Notes: generated by a model from the letters alone, not told the origin. A DNA stretch of 49,190 nucleotides from an uncultured Clostridia bacterium (GCA_944367465.1 CALVWO010000004.1:1-49190), one strand, 5' to 3'; counted from the first letter of the stretch, positions 26,394-36,032 are shown. Translations and numbers: made by a program.

Positions 26394-26449
26394 ATTTCCC
26401 TTCTTTGAAAATATTTATTTTCGAAAATTTCCGATAAATCCCATTTAAT

Positions 26450-26479
26450 ATTATAGCACAAGTCCTGCTGAATAGACAA
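26450..26479 (-). promoter_or_regulatory. sigma-A promoter of the dehydrogenase-malic enzyme unit
   Basis: TTGTCT (26474-26479), 18 bp, TATAAT (26450-26455), giving a leader of about 50 nt. Confidence 0.82.
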
Positions 26480-26596
26480 GGGTTTTTCAAAAAATTTTAC
26501 GGGAAAGAATTGGCGTTTTTTGCAGACGGTGTACAGCGCAGAACAAACGCGCGTACTCTCCACGCACGGGACGGGCGTCCGCCCGCGGAACGCGCG

Positions 26597-26630
26597 CAAA
26601 GGGCGCTCCGTACCAACGGGGCGCCCTTTG
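26597..26630. terminator. strong hairpin after the YitT gene
   Basis: CAAAGGGCGCTCCGT pairs with ACGGGGCGCCCTTTG, 15 bp with one U-G, loop ACCA. Neither side has a good T-run (TTGATTTTCC on the plus side), so it may block or process transcripts rather than be a classical terminator. It lies between the YitT gene end and the dehydrogenase promoter; the rest of 26480-26642 shows nothing else. Confidence 0.55.
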
Positions 26631-26642
26631 TTGATTTTCCGT

Positions 26643-27614
26643 TTATTCGTCGTCCTTCCCCTCTTCGGGCGGTTCGGACCCGGCGGCATGGTCGATGGGC
26701 GGAAGGATCACCCGTTCGGCGGTAAATCCCCTGCCGCGCACCTCCGAAGCGGACGAGACGGTAAAGAATGCCTCGGGATCGATCTTCTGCACCTCGTTTT
26801 TCAGGCGCGCGACCTCGCGCTGGGAGACCACTGTCATGACGAGGCGGCACGTCTCGTGCAGATAGCCCGTTTCGCCGTGCAGGATCGTCACGCCGCGGTT
26901 GAGCGAACGGAAGATCATTTCGCGTATTTCGGCGTATTTCCTGCTGATGATGAGCACCTGCGCGCGGCGCGTGCCGATCGGCGCGACCACCTCGAGCGCG
27001 GCGGAGGAAAGCACGTTGATGATGATGCCGTACAAAACCGCCTCCAGCGGAACGGCGACAAGCTGGAGCAGGATGATGATCCCGTCGAGCACCCACAGCG
27101 CAAGGGAGACGTGCATGCCGAGATACTTGTGCGCAAGCAGCGCGGGGATATCCGTGCCCCCCGTACTCGCCCCGATGCGGACGACGACGCCGATCCCGAC
27201 GCCGAACATCAAAGACCCCATGCAGATCGCGAGCATCGCGTCGTCGGAGGCGATCGCGTGGCCGTATTTTTCGACGTACAGCATATTGAGCTGCGTAAAG
27301 ACGGTGAGGAAGGTCGGGTAAAGCAACGTTCCCGCGAGCGTTGCGAGCGCGAATTTTTTGCCGAGGAGCAGGGCGCCGATAATGAACAGAACGCCGTTCA
27401 CGATGTACACCGTGACCTCCACGATCCACTCCTGTTCCGCCGAAACGAGGTTCCTGATGAGGATGCCGATCCCCGTGACCCCGCCCATGACAAAATCGTT
27501 CGGGATGATAAACAGCGCGCTCGCCGCCGCCGACATGGCGTTGCCGAAACACACGATCAGAAAATAAAGGACGAAACGCTTTGCCTGGTTGGCGGTCGGT
27601 TTCCTGAATTTCAT
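26643..27614 (-). CDS. YitT-family integral membrane protein
   Basis: 323 residues with an N-terminal DUF161 membrane part (five or six hydrophobic segments, e.g. VLYFLIVCFGNAMSAAAS, VTVYIVNGVLFIIGALLL, SLALWVLDGIIILLQLV) containing the family block VGIGVVVRIGASTGGTDI, and a C-terminal cytosolic DUF2179 domain (RGVTILHGETGYLHE, CRLVMTVVSQREVARLK). It ends in an acidic tail. The molecular role of the family is unknown. The ATG at 27614 is chosen for its AGGAGAG site over an upstream TTG. It has its own promoter and is divergent from the Cys-rich gene. Confidence 0.92.
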   Translation of the reverse strand: MKFRKPTANQAKRFVLYFLIVCFGNAMSAAASALFIIPNDFVMGGVTGIGILIRNLVSAEQEWIVEVTVYIVNGVLFIIGALLLGKKFALATLAGTLLYPTFLTVFTQLNMLYVEKYGHAIASDDAMLAICMGSLMFGVGIGVVVRIGASTGGTDIPALLAHKYLGMHVSLALWVLDGIIILLQLVAVPLEAVLYGIIINVLSSAALEVVAPIGTRRAQVLIISRKYAEIREMIFRSLNRGVTILHGETGYLHETCRLVMTVVSQREVARLKNEVQKIDPEAFFTVSSASEVRGRGFTAERVILPPIDHAAGSEPPEEGKDDE

Positions 27615-27640
27615 ACTCTCTCCTCTCTGCAAACGCCACC

Positions 27641-27669
27641 ATTATAGCACGAATGCGCGCCGATTTCAA
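27641..27669 (-). promoter_or_regulatory. sigma-A promoter of the YitT gene
   Basis: TTGAAA (27664-27669), 17 bp, TATAAT (27641-27646). Confidence 0.85.
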
Positions 27670-27700
27670 GCAAAACGCCGATCTTTCCCGCGGAACGCGC

Positions 27701-27727
27701 ACCGCCCGCGGCGCGCCGTCATATTAT
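27701..27727 (+). promoter_or_regulatory. possible mother-cell (sigma-E/K-like) promoter of the Cys-rich gene
   Basis: AC (27701-27702), 17 bp, CATATTAT (27720-27727), about 42 bp before the ATG. There is no sigma-A -35. The CATA-type -10 resembles sigma-K/sigma-E elements, but the match is short and could be chance. Confidence 0.3.
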
Positions 27728-27769
27728 GTAACAGGGCAACGCCCGAATTTTTACCATACGAGGTCACTT

Positions 27770-28021
27770 ATGTGCAATTCCTGCAATTCGTGCAATCAAT
27801 GCAACTGCGGGTGCTGCGGCGCCCTTGCACGCGCGCTCGATAACCTGTTCGCCGTCGCAAACAGATGCGGCTGCAACTGCAACTGCGGCTGCGGCGGCTC
27901 CGCGCGCAGCGGATTCGGCTCCTGCGGACAGCAGAATTCCTGTTCCGACGCCTACTACGCACGCCAGTACGCGCTCTACAGCGTGAGCGGAAACTGCTGC
28001 TACTGCTGCTGCAACAGCTGA
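27770..28021 (+). CDS. cysteine-rich mini-protein (19 Cys in 83 residues)
   Basis: I do not recognise the family. The protein starts MCNSCNSCNQCNCGCCG, has a helical ARALDNLFAVANR stretch, a second cluster CGCNCNCGCGG, two isolated Cys (52, 58), a Tyr-rich segment SDAYYARQYALYS and a final CCYCCC. There is no signal peptide and no obvious membrane segment. GAGGT lies 5 bp before the ATG, and a consensus bidirectional terminator follows 17 bp after the stop, so a real transcript is likely. The composition suits a disulfide-cross-linked spore-coat-like protein or a metal-binding peptide; neither can be proved here. The open frame upstream of this ATG lacks a start signal. Confidence 0.75.
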   Translation: MCNSCNSCNQCNCGCCGALARALDNLFAVANRCGCNCNCGCGGSARSGFGSCGQQNSCSDAYYARQYALYSVSGNCCYCCCNS

Positions 28022-28038
28022 ACGACGACCGGAACGCA

Positions 28039-28066
28039 AAAACGCCGCGCTGCTGCGCGGCGTTTT
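28039..28066. terminator. bidirectional terminator, Cys-rich gene and rny
   Basis: AAAACGCCGCGC pairs with GCGCGGCGTTTT around TGCT; T-runs follow on both strands. Confidence 0.9.
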
Positions 28067-28117
28067 CTTATAAAATCCGTACAAAGGGACGCGCCGCACG
28101 GCTGCGCGGCAGCTCCG

Positions 28118-29734
28118 TTATTTTGCGTACTCCACGCTTCTGAATTCGCGGATGACGTTGACTTTGATCTGACCGGGATATTCGAGTTCCGCCTCGATCT
28201 TCTTTGCGATATCCTTTGCAAGGAACATCGCCTTGGCGTCGTCGACCTGATCGGGCTTGACCATGACGCGGATCTCTCTGCCCGCCTGGATCGCATAGCA
28301 CTTTTCCACGCCCTGGAATCCCGCGCCGATCGCCTCGAGCTTTTCGAGACGCTTGACGTAGTTGGAACCCGTCTCGCGGCGTGCGCCGGGGCGCGCGCCC
28401 GAAATGGCGTCTGCCGCCTGCACGAGAACCGCCTCGATCGTCTTGGGTTCCACGTCGCCGTGGTGCGCCATGATGGCGTTGACGATCATGGCGTTTTCCT
28501 TGTATTTTTTGGCAAGGTCGGCGCCGATCTGGATATGCGTACCCTCCTGCTCGTGATCGACCGCCTTGCCGATATCGTGCAGAAGTCCGGCACGCTTGGC
28601 GAAATTGACGTCCAGCCCGAGCTCCTGCGCCATGAGCCCCGCGAGGTTTGCGACCTCGATGGAGTGCTTATAGACGTTCTGACCGTAGCTGGTGCGGAAT
28701 TTGAGCCTGCCGATGAGTTTGATGAGCTCGGGATGCAGCCCGAAGATGCCCACTTCGAACATCGCGTTCTCGCCCGCCGCCTTGATCTGCTGATCGAGCT
28801 CCTTGGTGACCTTTTCCACCGTCTCTTCGATGCGGGCGGGATGGATGCGCCCGTCGGCGATGAGGCGTTCGAGCGTGAGCCGCGCGATCTCGCGGCGGAC
28901 GGGATCGAACCCGGAGAGGATGACGACCTCGGGCGTATCGTCGATGATGAGCTCGATGCCCGTGGCGTTTTCAAGCGCGCGGATGTTGCGCCCTTCGCGC
29001 CCGATGATACGCGCCTTCATGTCGTCGTTGGGCAGCGGCACGACGGAGACGGTCGCCTCCGAGGCATGATCCGCCGCACAGCGCTGAATGGCGAGCGTGA
29101 TGATGTTTTTGGCGTTGAGCTCCGCCTCCTCCTTCGCCTGCTGTTCGAGGTTGCGCACCTGAACGGCGACGTCGTGGCGGGTCTCGTCGAGGATCTCGTC
29201 GGTGAGGAGTTTTTTCGCCTCTTCCTTGGTGAGCTGCGCGACGCGCTCCAGCTCCTGCACCATGAGCTCGTGCTGATGGGAGAGGATCTCCTGCTTTTTG
29301 GAAACTTCGTCGAGTTTTTTGTTGAGGTTCTCCTTCTGCGCGTCGAGCGACTCGTTCTTTTTGTTGAGTTCGGCTTCCTTGCGCTCGAGGGCGTCCTCCT
29401 GCTTGTTGAGACGGGCTTCGATGCGCTGCTGTTCGGCGCGCTTCTCCTTCATCTCCTGTTCAAATTCGTTTCTGCGCTTTAACTCCTGTTCCTTTGCCTC
29501 TAAGATGGATTCCTTCTTGATGCGCTTTCCTTCCGCGCGCGCCTCGGAGAGCATCTCCTCCACGCGTCTGCTCGTTTCGTCGAGTTTCTGTTCGGACCTC
29601 TTTTTTGCACGCTTTTTCAGGACATACACAGTTATCGCAACGGCGACCGCGGCACCAATGATAAGCGCGGCGACAATAAGACCAATTGCAAGACCGGTTT
29701 CCATAGCAAGGAGCAGGCTGCCAAGATTTGCCAT
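28118..29734 (-). CDS. rny: ribonuclease Y
   Basis: Membrane-anchored endoribonuclease that starts mRNA decay in Bacillota. 538 residues: one N-terminal membrane helix (about 14-40), a long coiled coil (about 42-200), a KH domain with [17 protein letters not shown], and an HD domain with [13 protein letters not shown] (catalytic HD) and MAHHGDVEP. The C-terminal end SVEYAK is typical. Start: ATG with GGGAGG. It is monocistronic with a consensus promoter. In many Bacillota rny follows recA; here they are separated by bglA and nadE. Confidence 0.97.
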   Translation of the reverse strand: MANLGSLLLAMETGLAIGLIVAALIIGAAVAVAITVYVLKKRAKKRSEQKLDETSRRVEEMLSEARAEGKRIKKESILEAKEQELKRRNEFEQEMKEKRAEQQRIEARLNKQEDALERKEAELNKKNESLDAQKENLNKKLDEVSKKQEILSHQHELMVQELERVAQLTKEEAKKLLTDEILDETRHDVAVQVRNLEQQAKEEAELNAKNIITLAIQRCAADHASEATVSVVPLPNDDMKARIIGREGRNIRALENATGIELIIDDTPEVVILSGFDPVRREIARLTLERLIADGRIHPARIEETVEKVTKELDQQIKAAGENAMFEVGIFGLHPELIKLIGRLKFRTSYGQNVYKHSIEVANLAGLMAQELGLDVNFAKRAGLLHDIGKAVDHEQEGTHIQIGADLAKKYKENAMIVNAIMAHHGDVEPKTIEAVLVQAADAISGARPGARRETGSNYVKRLEKLEAIGAGFQGVEKCYAIQAGREIRVMVKPDQVDDAKAMFLAKDIAKKIEAELEYPGQIKVNVIREFRSVEYAK

Positions 29735-29840
29735 AGTTACAGCCTCCCTTTGATGAAATTGACTTTATCCAATGCTGACCCGCACGGGACGCGCCCTGCA
29801 GACGCGTACAATGCGGACAGAATACGACATTGTCCTGTTC

Positions 29841-29869
29841 ATTATACAATATCTTGTGGGGCATGTCAA
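29841..29869 (-). promoter_or_regulatory. sigma-A promoter of rny
   Basis: TTGACA (29864-29869), 17 bp, TATAAT (29841-29846): a perfect match. The leader is about 100 nt. Confidence 0.92.
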
Positions 29870-29903
29870 TCGCTTGACGGGAATTTCACGAAAAAGTTTT
29901 TGC

Positions 29904-30004
29904 GCGGCGCGCCCCGCGGGCGCGCCGCATCCCGAACGGAAAGCCCCGCGGGCGCGCCTTACCGGCGCCCGCGGGGCTTTTGCATTCAGCTGCTTTCCGT
30001 TCGG
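29904..30004. terminator. nested GC-rich palindromes after bglA
   Basis: Three perfect inverted repeats: 29904-29914/29918-29928 (11 bp); 29940-29955/29965-29980 (16 bp); and an outer pair 29932-29944/29992-30004 (13 bp) that encloses and shares five bases with the 16-bp stem. On the minus strand they follow the bglA stop. They probably end the ftsK-to-bglA unit, although the T-runs are short. Confidence 0.6.
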
Positions 30005-30022
30005 AAAAAGCGAGAAACGAAA

Positions 30023-31360
30023 TTATTTGAAGATTTCCTCGCCGTTGCTCTCCATCACTTTCTTGTACCAGAACGCGCTCTTTTTGGGCGTACGGACGAG
30101 CGTATCGTAATCGATATGGATGAGCCCGAATTTTTTGGAGAATCCCTCCGCCCACTCGAAGTTATCCATGAACGACCAGTAGAAATACCCCTTGACTTCC
30201 ACCTCCTGCGCGGCGCGGTGCAGCGCGCGGAGATAGCGCTTGACGAAATCGATGCGGCAGTCGTCGTTGACGGTGCCTTCGAGCGTCTTCCACTCGGTGA
30301 GCGCGACGCCGTTCTCGGTATAGATAATCGGGATGCGGTAGCGCTCATAGAGGAATTTGGGACCCCAGTAGAGGCTGTCGGGGAAGACGTCCCAGCGCAT
30401 GTCCGTCTTGGGAACGGAGGGCTTGGGCGTGACGGGCACCGCCTCGCCGTTCTTTCCGGTGGTGACGTATCTGCCCGTATAGGTGTTCACGCCGTAAAAA
30501 TCGATCCGGCATTTGAGATCGTCCGCAGGGGGCGTAAATCCGTTTTCCGCCATCCACGCGGTGTATTCCTCGGGATACTTCCCCGTGACGAGCGGCTCCA
30601 CCCAGAAGCTGCCCGAAAACAGATCGTTATGGCAGGCGAACGTTTCGCGGCGGGCGGTCTCCACATCGGCGTCCGTATAGGGCATCACGGGGCCGAACGC
30701 CTGCGCGAAACCGATCTTTACCGGACGGGAACAGGCCGCGCGGACGGCCTTTTCGCCGAGCGCAAAGCCCTTGAGCACGTTGTGCGCGCACTGCAGAACC
30801 TCCGCGCGGGAGAGGCGGAGGAAGGGAGCGTGGCAGCCCTGATAGTGCCCCAGCTCGATAAAGCACTGCGGCTCGTTGATGAGGATGAAATTCTCCACAT
30901 ATTCGCCGAACAGTTCGGCGCAGACGCGGCAGTAATTTTCGAACCATGCGGGGCTCTCGGGATTCAGCCAGCCGCCCCTGAGATAGAGCTCATAGGGATA
31001 GTCCCAGTGAAAGAGCGTCATCCACGGCGTGATGCCCGCGCGGCGCAGCTCCTTCAGAAGGTCGAGATAGAACTGTACGCCGGACGCGGAGACTTCGCCC
31101 GTGCCGTGCGGCATGATGCGCGCCCAGTTGAGCGAAAACCGGTAGTTCTTAACGCCCATGCGCTGCATGAGCGCCACGTCCTCCTTCATGTGGTGGAAGT
31201 GATCGCACCCGACGTCGCCGGAATGCCCCTCGAAAACGCGCCCGGGCGTGCGGGAACCGACGTCCCAGACGTTGAGACCCTTATCGCCCTCGCTCGCCGC
31301 ACCCTCGATCTGATAGGACGCGGTCGCCACGCCCCAGACGAAATCTTTTGCAAAACTCAT
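30023..31360 (-). CDS. family 1 glycoside hydrolase (beta-glucosidase-like)
   Basis: Hydrolyses beta-glucosides or related disaccharides in the cytoplasm. 445 residues, a standard GH1 barrel: FVWGVATASYQIEG at the N-terminus, acid/base E163 in LINEPQ, nucleophile E349 in YTENG, and YFYWSFMDNFEWAEGF for the sugar-binding Trp/Glu. There is no signal peptide and no adjacent PTS, so unphosphorylated sugars are likelier substrates. It is the last gene after nadE (21 bp gap), an unusual companion for recA and nadE. Confidence 0.93.
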   Translation of the reverse strand: MSFAKDFVWGVATASYQIEGAASEGDKGLNVWDVGSRTPGRVFEGHSGDVGCDHFHHMKEDVALMQRMGVKNYRFSLNWARIMPHGTGEVSASGVQFYLDLLKELRRAGITPWMTLFHWDYPYELYLRGGWLNPESPAWFENYCRVCAELFGEYVENFILINEPQCFIELGHYQGCHAPFLRLSRAEVLQCAHNVLKGFALGEKAVRAACSRPVKIGFAQAFGPVMPYTDADVETARRETFACHNDLFSGSFWVEPLVTGKYPEEYTAWMAENGFTPPADDLKCRIDFYGVNTYTGRYVTTGKNGEAVPVTPKPSVPKTDMRWDVFPDSLYWGPKFLYERYRIPIIYTENGVALTEWKTLEGTVNDDCRIDFVKRYLRALHRAAQEVEVKGYFYWSFMDNFEWAEGFSKKFGLIHIDYDTLVRTPKKSAFWYKKVMESNGEEIFK

Positions 31361-31381
31361 AGTATGTTCCCTCCGGATTTT

Positions 31382-33304
31382 TTACAATTTTTCCGCCTCG
31401 TCCAGCCACAGCGCCGCAGACGCGTCCGACGGCATGCGCCAGTCGCCGCGGGGCGACAGCGAAACGGAGCCGACCTTCACGCCGTCGGGCACGCAGTTGC
31501 GCTTGAACTGCTGCGAGAAAAAGCGGCGGTAGAAGTTGATGAGCCATTTTTTGAGCTCGGCGCGCCCGTACCTGCCCGCGAACGCCCTCTCGGCAAGATA
31601 GAGCGTTTTTGCGGGACGGTCGCCGCGGCGCAGGAAACGGAACAGAAAGAAATCGTGGAGCTCGTACGGGCCGACGATATCCTCCGTTTTTTGCGCGATA
31701 TTGCCCGCGGCGTCGGGCGGCAGGAGTTCGGGGGAGATCTCCGTGGCAAGGATATCCTCCAGGATGCGCTCCGTTTTGCCGCCGAGGCGCTTTGCCTCCG
31801 CGCGGACGAGATGTTTGACGAGCGTTTTCGGCACGCCGCAGTTGACCGCGTACATGCTCATGTGGTCGCCGTTGTATGTGCACCAGCCGAGCGCGAGCTC
31901 CGAAAGATCGCCCGTGCCGACGACGAGCCCGCCCGTCTCGTTGGCGACGTCCATCAGGATCATGGTGCGGTAGCGCGCCTGCGCGTTTTCGTATGCCGCG
32001 TTGAGCACCTTCGGATCGTGCCCGATATCTTCGAAGTGTTTCAGCACCGCCGCAGAGATGGGTACCGTGCGGGCGGTCACCCCCATCGCCTCCATGAGCG
32101 CGAGCGAGTTGCCCTTCGTCTTTCCCGTGGTGCCGAACCCGGGCATGGTATAGGCAAAAATGTTCTTGCGATCCTTTTTGAGCAGATCGAAGGCGCGCAC
32201 CGCGGCGAGCAGCGCGAGCGTGGAATCCAGCCCGCCCGAGATGCCGATGACCGCCGTTTTCGCGTTCGTGTGCGCGAGCCGCCTTGCCAGCGCCTGCGCC
32301 TGCATTCCGAGGATGAGCTGGGCGCGCTCCCCGCGTTCGCCCTCCTCCGCCGGGACGAAGGGCGCGGACGACAGGGCGCACAGCGTCGGCTCGGCGTCGC
32401 TCATGATATCGACGCTTTCGCGCAGATATCCGTCCCCTTCCCCGTCCGCAAGAGAGCGCACCGTGTTCATGCGCCTGCGCTCGTTCAGAAGATATTCCGC
32501 GTCGAGATCGGCGCAGACCTCGCCGCCCGAGAAGGGCTCCGCCTCCCCGAGGAGCGCGCCGTTTTCATAGATGAGATGGTTGCCCGCAAAGATGAGATCG
32601 GAACTGCTCTCCCCCATGCCCGCGTCGGCGTACACATAGGCGCAGGCGCACCTGCCCGATTGCGCCGAGACGAGCGTTTTGCGGTATTCGCGCTTGCCGA
32701 TGGTCTCGTTGCTCGCGGAAAGATTGACGATGACCGTTGCCCCTGCCGCGGCGTGGCGGGCAGAGGGCGCGTCGCTCACCCAAAGATCCTCGCAGATCTC
32801 GCAGGCAACGCACACTTCGGGATGCGCGGCGTCGCAGAACAGGATATCCGTCGAAAAATCCACGGTCACGTTCTCCGCGAGTTTCAGCAGACGATGTCCC
32901 TTCGGCGCGGGCGCGAAGTGCCGCTGTTCGTAGAATTCGGCATAGTTGGGCAGATGCGTTTTGGGAACGATGCCCAGCACCTTGCCGCCGGAGACCGCCG
33001 CCGCGCAGTTATAGAGCTTTCCGCCGGATACGACGGGAAGCCCCACAAACACGAGCATCTTTTTCCCTTCCGTCGCCGCGGCGACGGCAAGGAGCCCCGC
33101 AACGCAGCCGTCGGTGAGCTGTTTCTGCAAAAACAGATCGCCGCAGGTGTAGCCCGAAAGAGAGAGCTCGGGGAACACCAGCAGCTCCGTACCCTTCTGC
33201 GCGTGCGCCGCGATCGCCTCGGCGATGCGCGCGGCGTTATAGGCGGGATCGGCGACCTTCAGGGCGGGGCTCACCGCCGCCGCCCGCAAAAAACCGTACT
33301 TCAT
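31382..33304 (-). CDS. nadE: glutamine-dependent NAD+ synthetase
   Basis: Converts nicotinate adenine dinucleotide to NAD+ using glutamine. 640 residues. The N-terminal nitrilase-like glutaminase has the Glu ([13 protein letters not shown]), Lys ([13 protein letters not shown]) and Cys ([10 protein letters not shown]) triad; the C-terminal ATP-pyrophosphatase has the P-loop [25 protein letters not shown] and [12 protein letters not shown]. The ATG overlaps the recA stop (ATGA), so translation is coupled to recA. Confidence 0.97.
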   Translation of the reverse strand: MKYGFLRAAAVSPALKVADPAYNAARIAEAIAAHAQKGTELLVFPELSLSGYTCGDLFLQKQLTDGCVAGLLAVAAATEGKKMLVFVGLPVVSGGKLYNCAAAVSGGKVLGIVPKTHLPNYAEFYEQRHFAPAPKGHRLLKLAENVTVDFSTDILFCDAAHPEVCVACEICEDLWVSDAPSARHAAAGATVIVNLSASNETIGKREYRKTLVSAQSGRCACAYVYADAGMGESSSDLIFAGNHLIYENGALLGEAEPFSGGEVCADLDAEYLLNERRRMNTVRSLADGEGDGYLRESVDIMSDAEPTLCALSSAPFVPAEEGERGERAQLILGMQAQALARRLAHTNAKTAVIGISGGLDSTLALLAAVRAFDLLKKDRKNIFAYTMPGFGTTGKTKGNSLALMEAMGVTARTVPISAAVLKHFEDIGHDPKVLNAAYENAQARYRTMILMDVANETGGLVVGTGDLSELALGWCTYNGDHMSMYAVNCGVPKTLVKHLVRAEAKRLGGKTERILEDILATEISPELLPPDAAGNIAQKTEDIVGPYELHDFFLFRFLRRGDRPAKTLYLAERAFAGRYGRAELKKWLINFYRRFFSQQFKRNCVPDGVKVGSVSLSPRGDWRMPSDASAALWLDEAEKL

Positions 33305-34329
33305 GCGTTCGTCTCTTCGCCCGCGACCGCGTCGACGGGCGCGCCCTTAGCCGCGGCGCGGATCTTCTCCTCGATCTCCTTGGAGAGTTCGGGATTATCT
33401 TTGAGGAACTGGCGCATGCGCTCGCGCCCGTTCGCGACTTTGTTATCGTTGTAGCTGTACCACGCGCCGCTCTTTTTGATGACGTCGTACTGCACGCCGA
33501 GATCGATGATGCACCCCTCCTGCGAGACGCCCTCGCCGTACATGATATCGAACTCTGCCTGACGGAAGGGAGGCGCGAGCTTGTTCTTTACGACTTTTGC
33601 ACGCGTGCGGTTGCCCGCCGCGCCGTCGGTATCCTTGAGGATATCCGTCTTTCTGACGTCGATGCGGATGGAGGCATAGAACTTGAGCGCCTTGCCGCCC
33701 GGAGTGACCTCGGGATTGCCGAACATGACGCCCACCTTCTCGCGGAGCTGGTTGATGAAGACGACGCACGTTTTGCTCTTGTTGACGATGGCAGTGAGCT
33801 TGCGCAGCGCCTGGCTCATGAGGCGCGCCTGAAGGCCGACGTGCGAATCGCCCATATCGCCCTCAATCTCCGCCTTGGGCGTGAGCGCGGCGACGGAGTC
33901 CACGACGATGATATCCACCGCCGAGGAACGGACGAGCGCATCGACGATATCCAGCGCCTGTTCGCCCGTATCGGGCTGGGAGACGTAGAGCTCGTCGAGA
34001 TCGACGCCCAGCTTTTTGGCGTACACGGGATCGAGCGCGTGCTCTGCGTCGACAAACGCGGCGACGCCGCCCATCTTCTGCGCCTGCGCCACGGCGTGCA
34101 GGGCGACCGTCGTTTTGCCCGACGATTCGGGGCCGTAGATCTCCACCATCCTGCCGCGGGGAAGCCCGCCGACGCCCAGCGCCAGATCGAGCGAGAGGCA
34201 CCCCGTGGGAATGACCTCGATATCGGTATTGCCCGCATTGCTCCCCAGCTTCATGATCGCGCCCTTGCCGTAGGACTTCTCGATCTGCGCGAGCACCGCA
34301 TTCAGCGCCTTGAGTTTTTCTTCGTTCAT
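33301..34329 (-). CDS. recA: recombinase A
   Basis: Catalyses strand exchange and SOS co-protease activity. 342 residues. Walker [13 protein letters not shown], Walker B with [13 protein letters not shown]1/L2 loops ([40 protein letters not shown]) and the C-terminal YMEGVSQEG-type block are present. Start: ATG with AAGGAG. It lies between cinA and nadE. No LexA box is evident in front of it; the nearest promoter I see is that of ftsK, 6.5 kb upstream. Confidence 0.98.
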   Translation of the reverse strand: MNEEKLKALNAVLAQIEKSYGKGAIMKLGSNAGNTDIEVIPTGCLSLDLALGVGGLPRGRMVEIYGPESSGKTTVALHAVAQAQKMGGVAAFVDAEHALDPVYAKKLGVDLDELYVSQPDTGEQALDIVDALVRSSAVDIIVVDSVAALTPKAEIEGDMGDSHVGLQARLMSQALRKLTAIVNKSKTCVVFINQLREKVGVMFGNPEVTPGGKALKFYASIRIDVRKTDILKDTDGAAGNRTRAKVVKNKLAPPFRQAEFDIMYGEGVSQEGCIIDLGVQYDVIKKSGAWYSYNDNKVANGRERMRQFLKDNPELSKEIEEKIRAAAKGAPVDAVAGEETNA

Positions 34330-34350
34330 CTGATATGTCTCCTTGATTTT

Positions 34351-35430
34351 TTACGAAATTTCTTTATAGGCGAGAAAGAGCGCGAGATTGATCGCCGTCC
34401 GCGTGACCGTCTCGCGGTCGCCCGAGAGCTGGAACCGGAACACGCGCACCTTCTCGCGCGTGCCGACGGCAATGTAACACAGCCCGACGGGCTTGTTCGT
34501 GCCGTCCGCGTCCGGCCCCGCGATGCCCGTGGTGGCGATGGCAACGTCGCAGTGTCCCTGTTTCAGCAGCCCCGCCGCCATCTCGTAGGCGGTCTGGTCG
34601 GACACGGCGCCCTTATCCATGAGCGTGAAATCGCTCACGCCGAGGCGCTCGTGCTTCGCCTTGTTGTCGTATGCGTTGATGCCCTCGTAAAAGACGGCGC
34701 TCGCCCCCGGCACGCGGACGATCTCCCGCCCCACGCCGCCCGCCGTAAACGATTCGGCGGTGGAGACGTGCAGTTTGTGCAGTTTGAGCGCCGAGACGAA
34801 CCGTTCCGCGAGCGGGACGTCCTCCATCGCATACACATACTCTTTGAGCCCGTCCGCGAGGATGCGCACGACTTCGTCGGCGATCATTTTGGGCGTCTCC
34901 TGATCGTACAGCACCTCCACGCGCGTACAGCCGTACTCCTCGGTCGCGTGTACCGAGAGCCTGCCCTGCCCGGCAGCGTCCGCCTCCTTGAGGATGGCGC
35001 GGAGCTTTTCCTGCGGGGCGGAGACGGCGCGGAGCACGACGCGCGCATAGGTGCGGCGGCGGCGCTTATCGACGCGGGGCACGACCTCCGTTCTGACGGC
35101 GTCCGCTCCGCGCGCGCCCTCGGGGAGCACCGCAAAGAGGCAGTCCTCCGTATCCAGCACATATTCCTCGGCAAACTCCTGTTCCGCGGCGACGGACACC
35201 GCCTCCCGCGCGGAGGGCATGAGCACCCGCGCGCAGACGAGGAACACGCCGTCGCACTCGGTGGAAAGGCGCAGGAGCGCCGCCGAAACTTTGCTCGGCG
35301 CGTCGTACGGGAGCAGGACGACCTCGTCGAGGAACACGCCGCCCGCGAGCAGCGCGTCGAGCACGGGCGCATAATCGACGGAGGCAAGAATATTCCTGTT
35401 GTTGCGAAGCACGATGCCCGCGTATTTCAC
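34351..35430 (-). CDS. cinA: CinA-family protein: degenerate N-domain plus NMN deamidase (PncC) domain
   Basis: 359 residues. The C-terminal ~155 residues are a complete PncC domain that deamidates nicotinamide mononucleotide: STAESFTAGGVGREI, GINAYDNKAKHERLGV, and TTGIAGPDADGTNKPVG. The N-terminal ~200 residues keep the length and order of the CinA N-domain but not its catalytic signature: the usual GTELL...TN and GGLGPT.DD blocks are replaced by unrelated sequence (LRNNRNILAS, CARVLMPSAREAV). The N-domain pyrophosphatase activity is therefore probably lost. It overlaps pgsA by 4 bases and precedes recA by 21 bp, as in several other Gram-positives. Confidence 0.9.
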   Translation of the reverse strand: MKYAGIVLRNNRNILASVDYAPVLDALLAGGVFLDEVVLLPYDAPSKVSAALLRLSTECDGVFLVCARVLMPSAREAVSVAAEQEFAEEYVLDTEDCLFAVLPEGARGADAVRTEVVPRVDKRRRRTYARVVLRAVSAPQEKLRAILKEADAAGQGRLSVHATEEYGCTRVEVLYDQETPKMIADEVVRILADGLKEYVYAMEDVPLAERFVSALKLHKLHVSTAESFTAGGVGREIVRVPGASAVFYEGINAYDNKAKHERLGVSDFTLMDKGAVSDQTAYEMAAGLLKQGHCDVAIATTGIAGPDADGTNKPVGLCYIAVGTREKVRVFRFQLSGDRETVTRTAINLALFLAYKEIS

Positions 35431-36032
35431 GCCTGCGCCTCCTCCGAGAGCACCTGCTTATTTCTCACGACGTAATTGACGCCCGAAACGACGGTGAGCA
35501 CCGTGCAGATATAGAAGCAGAAGATCCCGACGGCGGCAATGACGACGCCCGCCTCATACCCGATGAACGCCATGCCCGCGAGGATGAGCGCGATGGAGGC
35601 GTCCTGGAACACCGTTTTGAGCTTGCCCAGCTTATCTGCCGCGAGCACGATGCCGCGCCCTGCGGCGATCATGCGGAACCCGCTGACGATGAGTTCGCGC
35701 GCGAGGATGACCGCGACGCAGATGCCCGCGACGATGAGCCCCCAGCCCGAGAAAAAGCTGATCTCGAACACGCCGCCGCGCGTGAGGAGAAGGATGAGCG
35801 CGGTGGAAACGAGCACCTTATCGGCAATGGGATCGAGAAACTTCCCGAGGTTGGTGACGAGCCCGCGGGAACGGGCGATGTGCCCGTCGAGCGCGTCCGT
35901 CGAGGCGGCGAGCACGAACACGACCGCCGCAACGAGGTAATTCCACCCGTTCATCACGTCCAGATAGAAGAAGAGGACGAACACGGGGATCATGAAAATG
36001 CGCGTGAGCGTGATCTTGTTGGGTAAATTCAT
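35427..36032 (-). CDS. pgsA: CDP-diacylglycerol–glycerol-3-phosphate 3-phosphatidyltransferase
   Basis: Makes phosphatidylglycerol phosphate in the membrane. 201 residues. The CDP-alcohol phosphotransferase motif is DALDGHIARSRG followed by GKFLDPIADK. Membrane helices lie at about 10-25, 28-45, 75-105, 130-150 and 155-180. ATG at 36032 with AGGAG; it overlaps rimO by 4 bases and cinA by 4. The rimO-pgsA-cinA-recA order is common in Clostridia. Confidence 0.95.
   Translation of the reverse strand: MNLPNKITLTRIFMIPVFVLFFYLDVMNGWNYLVAAVVFVLAASTDALDGHIARSRGLVTNLGKFLDPIADKVLVSTALILLLTRGGVFEISFFSGWGLIVAGICVAVILARELIVSGFRMIAAGRGIVLAADKLGKLKTVFQDASIALILAGMAFIGYEAGVVIAAVGIFCFYICTVLTVVSGVNYVVRNKQVLSEEAQA

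Noticed and set aside
27653-27769. N-terminal extension of the Cys-rich protein
   Set aside because: The upstream ATG lies inside the divergent YitT promoter and has no ribosome binding site, while GAGGT precedes the ATG at 27770.
29750-33454. Very long open frame on the plus strand (over 1,200 codons)
   Set aside because: It is antisense to bglA and nadE, both with full catalytic motifs. GC-rich codon usage keeps the antisense frame free of stops; it has no ribosome binding site or recognisable domain.
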